Made by a program: the position numbers and the translations under genes | Shown here: positions 10,851 to 21,904 of the stretch, piece by piece | How positions within the stretch are numbered: the stretch's first letter is position 1 | How the letters are laid out: every line of letters begins with the position of its first letter | Notes under the pieces: generated by a model | Told to the model about the DNA's origin: nothing | Database searches by the model: none | Seen by the model: the letters and a program-made list of their open reading frames with translations, nothing else | Assembly: GCA_030704615.1 (NCBI GenBank) | Contig: CM060733.1 | Coordinates: 23,434,001 to 23,498,000 of the forward strand | DNA: 64,000 nucleotides | Direction: 5' to 3' | Source of the DNA: Takakia lepidozioides | Lineage: Eukaryota; Streptophyta; Takakiopsida; Takakiales; Takakiaceae

Positions 10851-12684
10851 ATTTCTCCAAGGGGTTTAGCCACGCCAAGCTAGGGTTTGTGTCTCTTGGA
10901 CTCTAGGCTTCTTTCCACCGAGCTATGGTGGCTGTGAGGAAATCAGCAAGGTATCCTTGCTCTTTCGGCTCCCACACACCACCATAGTAGCCCTAAGCCA
11001 TGAGGTGGTTGCCACAAACCAAGCCTTCTTTCTCACTTGGCCTACCCAAACACGCCACTAAACTCAATGGCAAACAACCAAGCCCTGCTGGTTCCCAGCC
11101 CTTGTGAGCACTCATTCAAGCACTCTCCTTGGCCATAGCATCTGTCTTAGAGCCTATTCCAGCCCTCTACACCTGTTGCTTCAAGAGTTGCGCTCCTTCA
11201 AGCTTGAAGTTGAAACCCCAACTCACATAGGCCCTACAAGTGCTGTTCTTTCACTCCAAGTGGAAACCAGCCCTAGACCTTCCGTTCTAGCTCTCTAAGG
11301 CTTGAAAACAAGAGCCTCAATGGGCTGAAGGCATGCTCCACACATGCCCCACTCTCACCATAAGAGAATCAGCTCCTTTGCTTCATTTCTTGCACCCACA
11401 AACCTGATAATACAAGCTTCAGCAGGCTGAAAGCATGCTCTACATGCCCTATAGGGAAACCAGCCCCTTCCTTCCTTTCTTGCACTCCCACACCTAAAAG
11501 TGCAAGCCTTCACCAGGCTGATAGCATGCTCCACACATACATTGCCCTCACATAAGGGAAGTCAGCCCTTCCCTCTTCCTTGCTTGCCCTCCAAGCTTGA
11601 AGATGGAAGCTTCAATGAGCTGAATACATGCTCCACACATGCAACCTCTTCACACAAGAGATATCAGCCCCCTATCTTGGCTCCTTGCCTCCTTGATGCT
11701 CTCTAAGACAAGACTAAGCACTCCATAGCCTTTGCCAAGCTCCTGAAACCCTAAGGCTTACATTTCCAGCCACAAGACACTTCTCTTGTGGTGCAAGAAC
11801 TCTTCTTCCAAGCTCTGAAACCCTAGGTGCACATTCCATGGCCTTGCCGCACCTCTTAGCTCCTGTTCCAGCCCTGCTCTTGCCATGACAAGAGCCCTCT
11901 CAATGCTGAAGCTCGAGATTGAAACCCAATCTCACCATACTCCACAAAGTGCACTGATTTGCCCCAAGCAAAATCAGCCTTTTCGCTTGGTCTTGCAATC
12001 CTTCACACAATGAAAGCTCGCATTCCCAAGTCCAGTTCTCAGCTTTGCCACCAAAGCCACTATAACCTGCTCTTGACTAGTCCTCTTCCCAATCGTGTTT
12101 GCTCATGCATGTACACAATCTGGAACCATCAAGGTGCTCTGGAATTACCTGCAGCATGGTGCTTTCATCTCTGAAGCTGAAGATCGAATGCCAAGGTCTA
12201 CCACCTCGTAACCCACATCGCCTCCGCTTCTAACAACTAAGAGCTCCACGGTGCTCCTTGCATAACAACTTGGTTTCTCTCATTCTCAAGCAAAAACCAC
12301 AAGTGCTACAACTAACTCGTATCCGGCACTCACAGATACGAGCTGATCTTTCTCGAGTGATAAAGAAGAGCAATACAAGCACAAGCTCATGCGAGCTCAC
12401 AAAGCTGAAGCATAAACTCATGCATATATAACCTCATCACTCAAATACAAGTCAAGCCAAGTGCACCCCACGCCATGGGGAATCCACACTACGGCGCCAT
12501 AGCTAGGCGCGGTGAGGCTCAACTCGAGAAAGATGAGCCTCCCGCGCTTGCCGTGAAGATAACCACTCCAGGGCCTAAATCTGCCTTGACCCCTGGATTG
12601 ACACTTGGGCCAATCCCAAATGTCAATATGTAAAAGCTAGCTATTTCCTAGCTAGTTTCACACTAGTGGTAAAATAACTTGACA
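10851..12684 (-). repeat. Putative 5' LTR body of Ty3 copy 1, with about 100-bp internal repeats
   Basis: 11870-12684 matches 13324-14230 in inverted orientation (the 5' region of the second copy). Examples are TCTTTCTCGAGTTGAG and the shared terminus TGTCAAGTTATTTTACC. At 11290-11720 a unit of about 100 bp is repeated four times with divergence; each contains a GGCTGAAGGCATGCTCCACAC-like segment. No open frame with recognisable similarity exists here. The exact LTR limits need the 3' LTR, which is not in the window. Confidence 0.6.
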
Positions 12685-13323
12685 CCAACTTATGCTTAGT
12701 GTGCTTGTCCTCAATACAAGACAATAGATCTTGTTGAAGCTGAGTGAAGTTCGGAGTTGCACGGATCTGAATTGTTTCAACAGTATTTGCAAGTGCCTTG
12801 TTGATATCATCGATTTGAAGCCTCTACAGCGTTTCAGGTGCAACTGCAATTGAACCATTGAGACTGCGAGGGTGGGGGATGATATCTACATACCTTCCCC
12901 TGAACGGAAGATGTGGCTTATTTTTCCACAGATTGTATACAGTTGCATTTTTGCAAGTAACAGGCAATGTACCTGCATGTAAGATTGCCTCGCCTAGAGG
13001 TGTGTTACTGAAGTATGTGGCGAGAATGTTGTCAATACCAATGAGGCACTGGATGGAAGCGAGGACGTCTGCCTGGGGAATCATGATGCGGATCTTCTTG
13101 ACAAGAACTGTGAGAGCATCTTGTTCAACATTTCGCTCTTTGGTGGAAACTGTCGCTCCACTGATACTGGGCGTTCGAATTAGCACTTTCAGAATCTCAT
13201 TGTTGTGTCTGACCATGTGTTTCAGGGCTTTGGCACGCAAATCCTCAGATGTTGTATGGAGGAAAGCGAAGTTTGAAGATGGACTGGGCCCCAACGTAGA
13301 GGAGCTCTAGTTCGTCTCCAGCC
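12685..13323 (-). other. 639-bp spacer between head-to-head elements, with an unidentified coding fragment
   Basis: A minus-strand frame at 13294-12824 (156 codons, starting MGPSPSSNFAFLH) contains TSEDLRAKALKHMVRHNNE and GTLPVTCKNATVYNLWKN. After an in-frame TAG it would continue with RLQIDDINKALANTVETIQ up to the element border. I do not recognise the family. Its composition looks like real coding sequence rather than random frame. It may be a fragment of a host gene or of another element. Confidence 0.4.
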
Positions 13324-14810
13324 TGTCAAGTTATTTTACCACTAGTGTGAAGTTAGCTAGGAAATAACTAGCTTTTATATATTGACATTTGGGATTGACC
13401 CACGTGTCAATCCAGGGGCCAATGCATGTTTGGGCACCTGGCATTGTTATCTTCACGGCAGATCACGGTGGGCTCATCTTTCTCGAGTTGAGCCTCACCG
13501 CGTCTAGCTATGGCGTCGTAGTTTGGATTCCCCATGGCGTGGGGTGTACTTGGCTCGACTTAATATATGAGTGATGTTTTCATGTGCAAGTATGTGAGTT
13601 TGAGAGAGCTTGTGTGCTTGTATCATTCCTTTCGTTAACACTCGAGAAAGATGAGCTTGAGTCTGTGAGTGCCAGGTTCGAGTTGTTTTGTAGCACTTGT
13701 GTTTTCATGAGAAGCAGTTCAGCCTAGAGTGCAAAGGCGAACAAGTTGCAGGTTTGCCATGGATAGAGAGGCAGGTAGCCTATGTTGAAGAGCGGCATTG
13801 CATAGCTCAACGCTATGGCAACCAAGTTTGGGCTTCTAATGTGAAGCGGAGGAGATGCTGGCCACGAGTGGGCGAACTGGTGGTCGTCTTCTTCAGCTGC
13901 AAGCCGAGTTAAGGAGCTGCAGGAATGTGGGCTATGCATGGGAAGCTAGCGTGTTGCAGGTTGGAGATGATATGATCAGCCCGAAACTAGTTGTTGCGGG
14001 TAGATGAGGAGCAGCCGAATGGTGGAGCTGCGAGGGGATTTATCGCAGCTCGTTGGGAGCTTCAGCTCCAAGCTCAGGAAGAGGTATGAGTGAAGAGAGG
14101 GGGCTGGTCTCTCTTATGTGCAAATCAGTGCACTTGTGAAACATGTGCTGAGTTGGAGTTTCAATCTGAAACTCAGCAGTGTAAGGGCTCTTGGAGTGGC
14201 AAGAGCGGGGCTGGAAGGGCAGCAACGAGGCGCCCTAGAGCCAGGGGATATGCATGAGAAGTGCAGGTGCACCAAGTTTGTAAATGTGTGTATTTTCAGA
14301 TTCGTTTTTGTGAGCTTCATGAAGAAATGGAGCTTGTTGGGCAGCATATTGCTTGCTTGTTGAGTTTAGGGTGCCTCTGGTGGGTTGTGAGAGCCCAAGA
14401 GAGCATGGCAGCAGGCTTGGTGGCCTCGCAGAAGCCATAGCTCAGCGGCAGCAGGTGCAAGAGCAAACCCCAGCTCGGGGAGAGCTCGGGAACACGTGGA
14501 AACGCCTCGGGAACGCATGGGAACTCGTTGGGAGTTCCAGGGCACGCAGGGAATAGTGGCCGTGATGGGCCGTTGGGGCGGGATCACAAGATACCCCAGG
14601 TCGTGATGGTTGACCGTGACCGTTGGAAGTCGTGGTGCGGACACAACGGGTGGGCACGGTGACCAGATCGTGGGGATGACGGGCCGTGAAGGCTCGTGGG
14701 CGTGGTACCATGGGGTATCACGAGGCAGCCCGTGGCCAACGAGCGCCTAGGGCAGGCCGTGAGGAGTAGTGGCGGTTAGAGCCACGGAAGGCCGCGAACA
14801 GTCAGAGTGA

Positions 14811-14842
<32 letters not shown>

Positions 14843-14892
14843 TCACTCGTTTCGTGGGACCTTGATGGGGAGGTTGGGCTCTGAAGAACAAC

Positions 14893-16170
14893 GGTTGGTG
14901 TGACTTGCAACAAATGCGCAATCCACAATTGTTTACGCCTTTCATGGCATGGAAGGGGCTGTTTCAGCACCTTGAGGGGCCGCCCATGGATGATTACCAT
15001 GAGTTTAGGCAGGGGCACGATGTTGAGATCGAGGAGTGGATGATGTACTGGTCACCCGACTATGTCTCCATCACTAGAGGCACTAGAGGCACAAGGGCAG
15101 TAGCCACACCGGCAGCTGCACCAGCAACAACAGCTACAACAGCAGCTTCCACAAGCAGTAGTGGGACTAGTGGTACATCAACTACGACGTCCACCCAAGC
15201 TACTGCTGCACTAGCACCAGCACCAATGGCGGTGCCTGCCTTCAACCCTGTTGTGGAGTTCTTCGAAGAGTTGAGAAGGAACTACCAAGGGGTGATGACA
15301 GAGAAGTTGAGGAGCTTGCAAGAGTTCCAACGGAAGCCTACTGAGAGCTTGAGGGAGGCTTTCACTCGCATGAGGTGCTTGATAAATGTAACCCAAGGGG
15401 TTATGGAAGCTCAGGCAGTCTAGTTCTGGTACGGGATATTGGACAAGGAGCTGAGGAGAAGGGTGCGGCATGCAACTCTCCTACAAGCGGCCCAACCCAC
15501 CTTAGCAAATGTGTTTTTGCTGGCAGAGCGGATAGAGCTCAACATGGTGGAGGAACGAGTGGTCATGGTGGGATTTGCTAAGGAGGCACCACGGGGTAGT
15601 GGTGCTCCTAGCCAGCCACTACCTCAACGTGCTCAAGGCAACAAGGGGGCTCAGGTGAAGCCCAGGGAAGGGCAGAGAGGACCTCAGATGCAGGGGTCTC
15701 TCCCTTCATTTGCTGGCCAACAATGGGCGGATGTGGTGTGCTGGACATGTGGAGGACCCCATGTCAAGAAGGATTGCCCAGAGGGAGGCAATGGTGTAGC
15801 ACCGGCACAACCTGCATAGTTGCAGTGTGGGCATTGTGGCAAGTACGGGCATGGAGAGGCCCAGTGCTATGGTTTGCATCCTGAGTTGCGCCCAGGCCAG
15901 TTCCAAGGGAACAATGGTGGCCGGGGGCGAGGTGGAGCAGCCCAAAGAGGATGAGGTGGCCAGGCACGAGGTGCAGGCTAAGGGCAAGCTCAACATGGCC
16001 AGGGACGTGGAGGTCAAGGTGGTGACCAAGGCATGGCCAACCGGCTTCAGCAGCTAGAGCATAGGCTCGTTGCCATGGCCACAGCTCAGGTGGTACCGGC
16101 TCCAAGGCCGGATGGTCCACCTCCTGCTCCTGATGGAGGAGACTGGGGAGACATAGAATTCATGTGCAAC
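14893..16170 (+). pseudogene. Gag fragment of Ty3 element copy 2
   Basis: Homologous to copy 1 gag from the CDLQQMRNPQLF segment onward: capsid-like LREAFTRMRCLINVTQG, then knuckles CWTCGGPHVKKDC and CGHCGKYGHGEAQC. The N-terminal roughly 80 residues are missing. In-frame stops occur at 15421-15423 (TAG, where copy 1 has Gln), 15817-15819 (TAG for CAG) and about 15951 (TGA for CGA). These are consistent with C to T change at methylated sites. It is clearly non-functional. Confidence 0.85.
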
Positions 16171-16290
16171 ACTACCACTAGTGAGGGGTGCCACTACCAC
16201 TACCACTGTGGGAGGGGCACCACTACCACTAGTGCCAGGCAGGACTACCACTACCACTTTGTGCAGGGCAGGACTACCACTAATGGAGTC
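16171..16290 (+). repeat. ACCACT-type short tandem repeat in gag of copy 2
   Basis: A run of degenerate ACCACT/ACTACC units interrupts the region that in copy 1 has a single CACTACCACTAGTG stretch (complement of about 6670-6690). It appears to be a local microsatellite expansion within the dead gag copy. Confidence 0.7.
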
Positions 16291-16299
16291 AGCTGCGGC

Positions 16300-17590
16300 A
16301 GTGACTCGAGGAGCAGCACGAGTTCCTGAGCCACGGGTGCGGAGGTGGAGTTGGATCCACAACGTGGGGAGGCAAGCCGTCAGGCCAGGCTTCCTCAGTC
16401 ATTCACATTGGCGGAGACAGTGTCGACGCCGTCCATGGCACCTAGTTCTCGCCCGACTATTACCGAGGCAGAGGTTACTATGCCATTGGGGAGAGCTACA
16501 CGGGCTGCACCACTACCTAGTGTTGCCAATGCTACGGCAGCTAGTGTGCTGCTGGGGGCAGCCACATCTGTATAGGCTCCATTGTTCTCGGTTAAGACCA
16601 ACTGAGGTATTCAGGCTGGCAGCTATACTCTGTGAGAGTGGGGAGGTTACTTCATCTTCTGCGGAGATAGTGGGAGATGTAGTGCCGGAGGGATCCTCGG
16701 ATTTGAGAGTCAAGACTGCCACGGTAGCGCCATGGCAAGCTGCAGCTGCTAGGTTGATGGAGCTGCCAGCTAGGCTAGCCATTGAGCGCGCCATGGTGAC
16801 ACCTGGAGTTGTCATGTTGGACAACCAGGATGACATTTTCTATTTGAGTAGACCAGCAGGCAAGAGGTATCGGCCACTGCGAGTCTTGTTGGACTCGGGA
16901 GCTCAGCCATTGATGCTAGGCAGAGTTGCTATTGCAGGCTTGGGCCTCACGGAGGCGGATATGGAGCCGTGCCCTTTCCAGATACAGACATCTCTGGGAG
17001 GATCAGAGTAGGCTCGGGGCATGACACGTCATGAGTTGGCTTTCCGACTACAACCGGATCATCCTACAGATGGCTCAGTGATGAGAGCCAAGGCCATTGT
17101 GATAGACGCGGTCTCGTATGATGTCCTTGTTGGTGGGGCAGTGTTGTACCCCATGGGCTTCACCCTGGATTTTTGGGAGGAGTCAGCTTCCTATAGGCCT
17201 GGATGGCAGTCAAAGGAGGGCCAACGTGTGCAGCTCCCTGTGACGTTCATAGGAGGAGTTGCGGTTGCCCAGCGAGGCAAGATGCCAACATTGGCAGCAT
17301 TCACAGTTGCAGTGACTTGGCCTGGAGAGTTGTAGGATGACAATACTCATTCAGAGGATGTGTCACCTCCGGGAGAGCAAGATAACATGTATGGTATAGC
17401 GGAGTTGCCTGCCATGGTTGCTCACACTCCATTGTGGGGCTCGAGCAAGGATTTGCAGCGGGTTGCTGATCGACGGGTGCAACAGGCCTGGCAAGAGGCG
17501 TTTGTACCATCAGGAGAGGAGGACAGTGCGGGGATTGCACCAGGACCACCTCAGTTGTCACCATTGGACACCACACCGATCGTGTGGTAG
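16300..17590 (+). pseudogene. Gag C-terminus, protease and linker of Ty3 copy 2
   Basis: Matches copy 1 through the protease: LRVLLDSGAQPLMLGRVA carries the catalytic DSGA at about 16880-16930, then MTRHELAFRLQPDHP and DAVSYDVLVGGAVLYPMGF. Stops at 16573-16575, 17009-17011, 17333-17335 and 17588-17590 are all TAG. At 17009 and 17588 the matching codon in copy 1 is CAG. It lies in the plus orientation directly before the truncated methyltransferase motif I. Confidence 0.8.
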
Positions 17591-17670
17591 TGTCCGGATG
17601 AAGGCATTTGCCTTCTGGACTTGTTTGGCGGGATCAGCACCGGGTTGGCTGTTGTTCTACAGGCAGGTGT
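17591..17670 (+). pseudogene. Start of C5 methyltransferase domain, truncated
   Basis: CPDEGICLLDLFGGISTGL is the motif I region, almost identical to copy 1. The match ends at AGGCAGGTGT and the sequence changes to CACTATAAGAG. It shows that the methyltransferase is a stable part of this element family and not a one-off insertion in copy 1. Confidence 0.88.
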
Positions 17671-18068
17671 CACTATAAGAGATGAACGTTTTTAGGACTA
17701 CGGCTTTGGCGGAGTCATAAAAACTGCACTAGGTAGATGACTACAGAGCGCTGAAATGCATTACAGTTTTAGTTTTATGACTTTGTAGTAATGGATATCA
17801 CTACATGACTCCGAAAAGTTAGGGAGCATTGGTCAAACATTGTTGACCATGATGACAGGGATGGTTTATATGACTAGTGTGATATGTTTGACTGCACGTG
17901 GACGACATTTCATGGAATCTTATGACTCCATGACTGAAGATGGTTTCAGAGCTCTATTTATACGACTACATCACTACACGTGTCATTTTGAAGGCACATA
18001 TAATGCAAATAAGGTTGCCCATTAGGTTTAAAAAAGTTAAAAAAATTGCTAATAAGGTTGCCCATTAG
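17671..18068. mobile_element. CACTA-like transposon terminus with TGACT-rich subterminal repeats
   Basis: It begins CACTATAAGAG, resembling plant CACTA (En/Spm) termini. The next roughly 300 bp hold about ten TGACT/AGTCA motifs (for example at GGAGTCATAA, ATGACTACAG, TATGACTCC), typical of subterminal repeats. A duplicated AATAAGGTTGCCCATTA lies at about 18008 and 18052. The opposite end and a transposase were not found, so only one terminus is supported. From 18069 to 18604 I see no gene. Confidence 0.4.
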
Positions 18069-18609
18069 TGTAATCGTGAACAGAAAGGAGGGCTGGGACT
18101 TGGCGTTTTTTTGTCTCCTGCGCCACACCACATAGCTGATGGATGGAACGCGATGATAGTAGGATATGCAGGGGCGTGGGATGGAGGCGTTGAGCAAATG
18201 ATGCACGAAGGAGAAGACGAGGAGGAGACGAGACGAGGAGGAGACGAGACGAGGAGAAGCGAGCTCGCCGTTCTTGGGAGAGTCAGCTTGGTCTTAGCAA
18301 GCGTGTTTCAATCTCTGACTACTCAACTACGCCGTAGTGGTTCGATCTCACAGACCAATCCGACATTACCTGACTACAGACACAAGCAGCACACACAAGA
18401 GGTCATCGGTCAAATCCTCCATGGGTCAGGACACGTCAAGGACAATGTGGAAGGGCACCTTCTTCTTCAACCTATTTCAGCCTGTGTTGCCCTCTCATCA
18501 GACTCGGCCGCAAGATGCATATTGAATTCTGTAAGTTAGGTCGTTGGGTAGATCTGTGGTGGTTTGGAGTGACTTTGGCAAGTTACTGCCAATGTGGCAG
18601 CAGGGAAGT

Positions 18610-19336
18610 TGTCGCGCACCTCACTTCGGTAAGCTCCCCTTCAAGTCATAGTTACTCGCTTTGATGCGCGCGCCTGACTCCCAACCTGGCCGCCGGGCCA
18701 ACTTGGAGCTTCGGCTGCTCACCGGGGCATAACGGTCCCCCTTTGTTCTCCCAAAGAACCCTCCACCGATTTGGAACCAGCGGGAATTCCCTTTGGTAGT
18801 TGGCAGTCCGGAACAGCTCCCCACTCTTTGGTCGCTTTCCGGCTCGCTCGCTTACTCACTAGTTTTTGGTCACCAACGGGCTTGCACCGTTCTCGGGGTT
18901 ACTACTCCCTATATATACTTCTGTAGCTGTCCGCGGGGGTTTCACAACCAGCCATGCCATTTTATGGCGAACCACCACGAAGACCCTCGATTCCCGGTGG
19001 TGAGTCGCGGTGAGTCTTGGCCCGCTCACCACGGCCCCTATGGACCGTGATGAGTCCCAAGACTCCCCACGACTCCCACCACGAGGTCTCCGCCCCCATG
19101 GTGAGTCCTATGCCACCCCCACTAAGTCCCACTAAGCTACCACCACCCCTTGTGGAGCCACCCCCACCGCAACCCGGTGTGCGGGGCTCCACCTAGTGAG
19201 CGCCTCCGCTTCCCTGAGTGCCTTGGGCACTCAAGGGTGCTTCAGCCCCCCATACCTATCGCTGCCGCTGCCCCCACCATAGGGGCAGCCCCTCATGTGT
19301 CCCGACCCCCTGCCCTCAAGGCAAAGGGCCGCGACA
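18610..19336 (-). repeat. Left (3') LTR of the chromodomain Ty3 element, 727 bp
   Basis: Starts TGTCGCGCACC next to the GAAGT duplication and ends GGGCCGCGACA. Only its last 180 bp (19157-19336) has a partner at the right end. A TATATATA stretch at about 18911 lies on the plus strand. No gene is seen in it. Confidence 0.75.
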
Positions 19337-20236
19337 CACACCCCTACCAACAGGGAGTCGATGTCCTCATCGACTTGTCCATTTTGTAGAAACGAACATC
19401 CAAGTTGTGGCGTCCCACATCAAGGAGTTTGTTTCTGTACCATGGCGTCCCATGGCAAAGAACCAAACCCCACACTTGACTCTACTCTCCACTAGCTAGC
19501 TCGGCCGACTTCCTCCAAGTCCCAGCCAAGGGTGGAGCCTCTCCAGCTCCTCCCAGTGCACTCTTCTTGGCCTAAGGCCAAGGAACGATCCTCCTTGAGG
19601 ATCGAATCGCCTTACTGCAACAACATTGCTTGCGATCGCTCATGATGCCGCTTTTGGCATCACCTTGAGCAAAGGTTCCCTGGAACCCTCTTTGACTAGG
19701 AAGATAACCTTGAACCAACCGTGCGCCCCAATCACTACAATTGGGTCCGCCTTGGAATGCTGGCCTGAGGTACGGGAACACGCCGAAGCCGCACTACGAC
19801 TTCGTCCCGAGGCTACACGATTATAGTACGTGAACGGAAGTACGTAGCTTCCGCGTTAGCCCGCACTACAAGGCAACCCCCTCCGTAGCGCAGTTATAGT
19901 ACGCGCACGCGCCAGGTGCGCACTAGCACGTGAACTCCCAAGGAAGGCGCAAGTTTTCTTGCCCCTCGGATGGGGGTCACCCGATTTCGGCACTACACAA
20001 ACACACGATTAACCCAATTTACCTCTCCCACTTTTATAAGCTAGCATGCATTCTACACACTAGCCAACCATACCATGCATCACCATTCCAAACAAAATAG
20101 GACGCACAACATTTGGAATCCATTTCATTTATAGCACGTTTTGGTACAATACAAGTTTTTGCAATCGGATTCCTAAGCTAGCTAAGCTGGACTAAGCATG
20201 CATTTCCTCCCCCACGCTCCAAGGTTGATGTCCCCA
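19337..20236 (-). other. 3' untranslated region of the chromodomain Ty3 element; no gene seen
   Basis: Lies between the chromodomain stop and the 3' LTR. Just inside the LTR the minus strand reads GGTAGGGGTGTG, a weak polypurine-tract candidate. No recognisable coding sequence. Several TAGTACG/CGTACT motifs occur at 19805-19900. Confidence 0.5.
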
Positions 20237-20873
20237 TCAACTCTTCTTCCGCTTTTGAGGTCGCCCTTCGAAAGCTGCGACCGCCTCAGATGCGTTTCCC
20301 ATTTCTGAGGCACGCACCCAAGATGCCTCCACCTGATGATAGCCCTTCCATTTGACGAGATACTCCGTTCTTTCGGTTCCTGAACCTCCTCGACTTAAGT
20401 ATTGCCTCCACCTCGTACTCAGGTTCATTCTCATGATCCAACAGCATAGGTGGCGGACGCAACACTTGATGCCGATTCGGACGCGCTTCATCTTTGAAGT
20501 AAGGCTTCAAAAGGGAGACATGGAATACTGGGTGCACCTTGCTGTTTGCCGGCAGCTCCAATTCATACACATCCTCATTCATAACCTTCCGAATGCGAAA
20601 GGGTCCCGCATACGGAGGTACGAACTTCGGACTCACTTCCGGAGGTAGTCGGAAATTCTTGATGTTCAACCAGACCTCTGTGCCTGCCTCAAACTTCACT
20701 TCCCTCTGCTTCCGATTCGCCTGCCTTTCATACCGTTTCCTGGCTTTGGCAATGTTGTACTTTGCGAGCTTCAACAAACGCTCGCGTTCTTCCAGTACCG
20801 CCGCTACTGCCGGTTCCGCAACGTCCTGGGCGGCCCAACTTGTCGGCACCAGAGGTGCTTTTCCATAGACCAA
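20237..20873 (-). pseudogene. Integrase C-terminus and chromodomain
   Basis: The frame 20873-20286 begins MVYGKAPLVPTS, the integrase C-terminal (GPY/F-like) region, with FRLPPEVSPKFVPPYAGPF and HPVFHVSLLKPYFKDE. It reaches EYEVEAILKSRR, then shifts by one base near 20385. The chromodomain continues as RTEYLVKWKGYHQVEASW and ends at 20237. Chromodomains direct integration to heterochromatin in this clade (Tekay/CRM/Galadriel/Reina group). The frame shift makes this copy defective as read. Confidence 0.85.
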
Positions 20874-20924
20874 TACGAAAGGGGAAACTCCCGTTGCGGA
20901 TTGTTCTGTGTTATTATAACAGAA

Positions 20925-21581
20925 CTATGTCGCGTCTAAGTGTTCCATCCAGTCTGATTGGTCTGCCGACACGTAATTCCGCAAGAATTGCTTCACTACG
21001 GAATTCACTCTTTCCGTTTGGCCGTCCGTCGTAGGTCGGAAGGCGGTGCTCATCTTCAGCCTCGTCCCCATCTTCTTCCAAAGTGCTCTCCAGAATTTAC
21101 TCGTAAACTTTGGATCGCGGTCCGAGACAATATCCTTCGGGACTCCATGATGCTTTAAGACGTGGGCGAAGTAAAGTCGCCCTGTCTCCTGCGCCGTTGC
21201 CGTCTCCTTGGTGGGGATGAAATGGCCCATTTTACTGAACCTATCTACCACCACCATGATTGCATCGAATCCTTTTGACAGCGGCATAGCAGTCATGAAA
21301 TCCATCGAGACGCTTTTCCAAGTCCCCTCTGGAATCAGCAAGGGTTGTAACAGCCCCGCTTGCTCGCTCCGGTTTTGTTGGCATGTGGTGCATGTCTTGA
21401 CATACTCCTCTGCCTCCTCCCTCAGTTTGGGCCAGAAATACTCTTTCTTCAAGAGTGCCGCAGTGCGCTTGGCTCCGCCGTGGCCCGCAAGCGGGCTATC
21501 ATGGCATTCTCTCAAGAGGCTATCTCTGATCCCTCCCTTCGGCACATAGAGACGTTTTTTGCTTATACCGGAGCAGTCCAT
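20925..21581 (-). pseudogene. Integrase catalytic core of the chromodomain Ty3 element
   Basis: One open frame holds the zinc-binding module (HDSPLAGHGGAKRTAALL, CTTCQQNR). It also holds all three catalytic acidic positions: SVSMDFMTAMPLSKGFD, VSDRDPKFTSKFW and TDGQTERVNSVVKQF. Length and spacing fit Ty3 integrases. It ends at a stop before the C-terminal region, which continues in another frame from 20873. Confidence 0.88.
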
Positions 21582-21904
21582 TTTGCAAGTGGAACTGCGA
21601 TTTAACCCCCCATTCTCAAGTCCTGCATCACGGACTTTGCCAGCTCATCCTTCCGGCAAGCCTTCCGGATCTTCCTTTGGAGCGCCGTCTCGCCATTGTA
21701 CACCAACAAGAGCTGCTATTTTCTACTTAAAGCATCGGCCACCACATTGTCCCGTCCCGGTTTGTACTGGATATCCACGTCAAACACTGCCAAAGTATCT
21801 TGCCACCTAAGTTGTTTTGGGACAACTTTGGGCTGCGTGGCAAAATACTTCACCGTGACATTGTCCGTGAACACCTTCACTAGGTTGGAACCAACATAGT
21901 GGCG

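Larger units (their letters stand above)
646..12684 (-). mobile_element. Ty3/gypsy retrotransposon carrying a C5 DNA methyltransferase (copy 1)
   Basis: Read on the minus strand, the order is a long 5' region (12684 to about 8260), gag (8243-6444), aspartic protease, a cytosine-C5 methyltransferase domain, reverse transcriptase, RNase H and integrase. RT-RH before integrase is the Ty3/gypsy order. The methyltransferase sits between protease and RT. The putative 5' terminus TGTCAAGTTATTTTACC is shared with a second copy starting at 13324. The 3' LTR is not in the window because of the gap. The LTR/leader boundary and primer-binding site were not found. The coding frame is broken by several one-base shifts, so this copy is probably inactive, or the sequence has homopolymer errors. 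Confidence 0.85.
13324..17670 (+). mobile_element. Truncated second copy of the methyltransferase-carrying Ty3 element
   Basis: The plus-strand copy starts with the same TGTCAAGTTATTTTACC terminus as copy 1, and its 5' region is the inverted equivalent of 10851-12684. The coding part begins abruptly within gag at about 14893 (no gag start) and ends at 17670, about 75 bp into the methyltransferase domain, where a CACTA-like sequence starts. RT, RNase H and integrase are absent. Multiple stops and shifts make it a fossil. Confidence 0.85.

Noticed and set aside
18111-18539. 142-codon plus-strand frame in the spacer before the third element
   Set aside because: Low-complexity Glu/Arg-rich stretch from a GAGACGA repeat and no similarity recognised.
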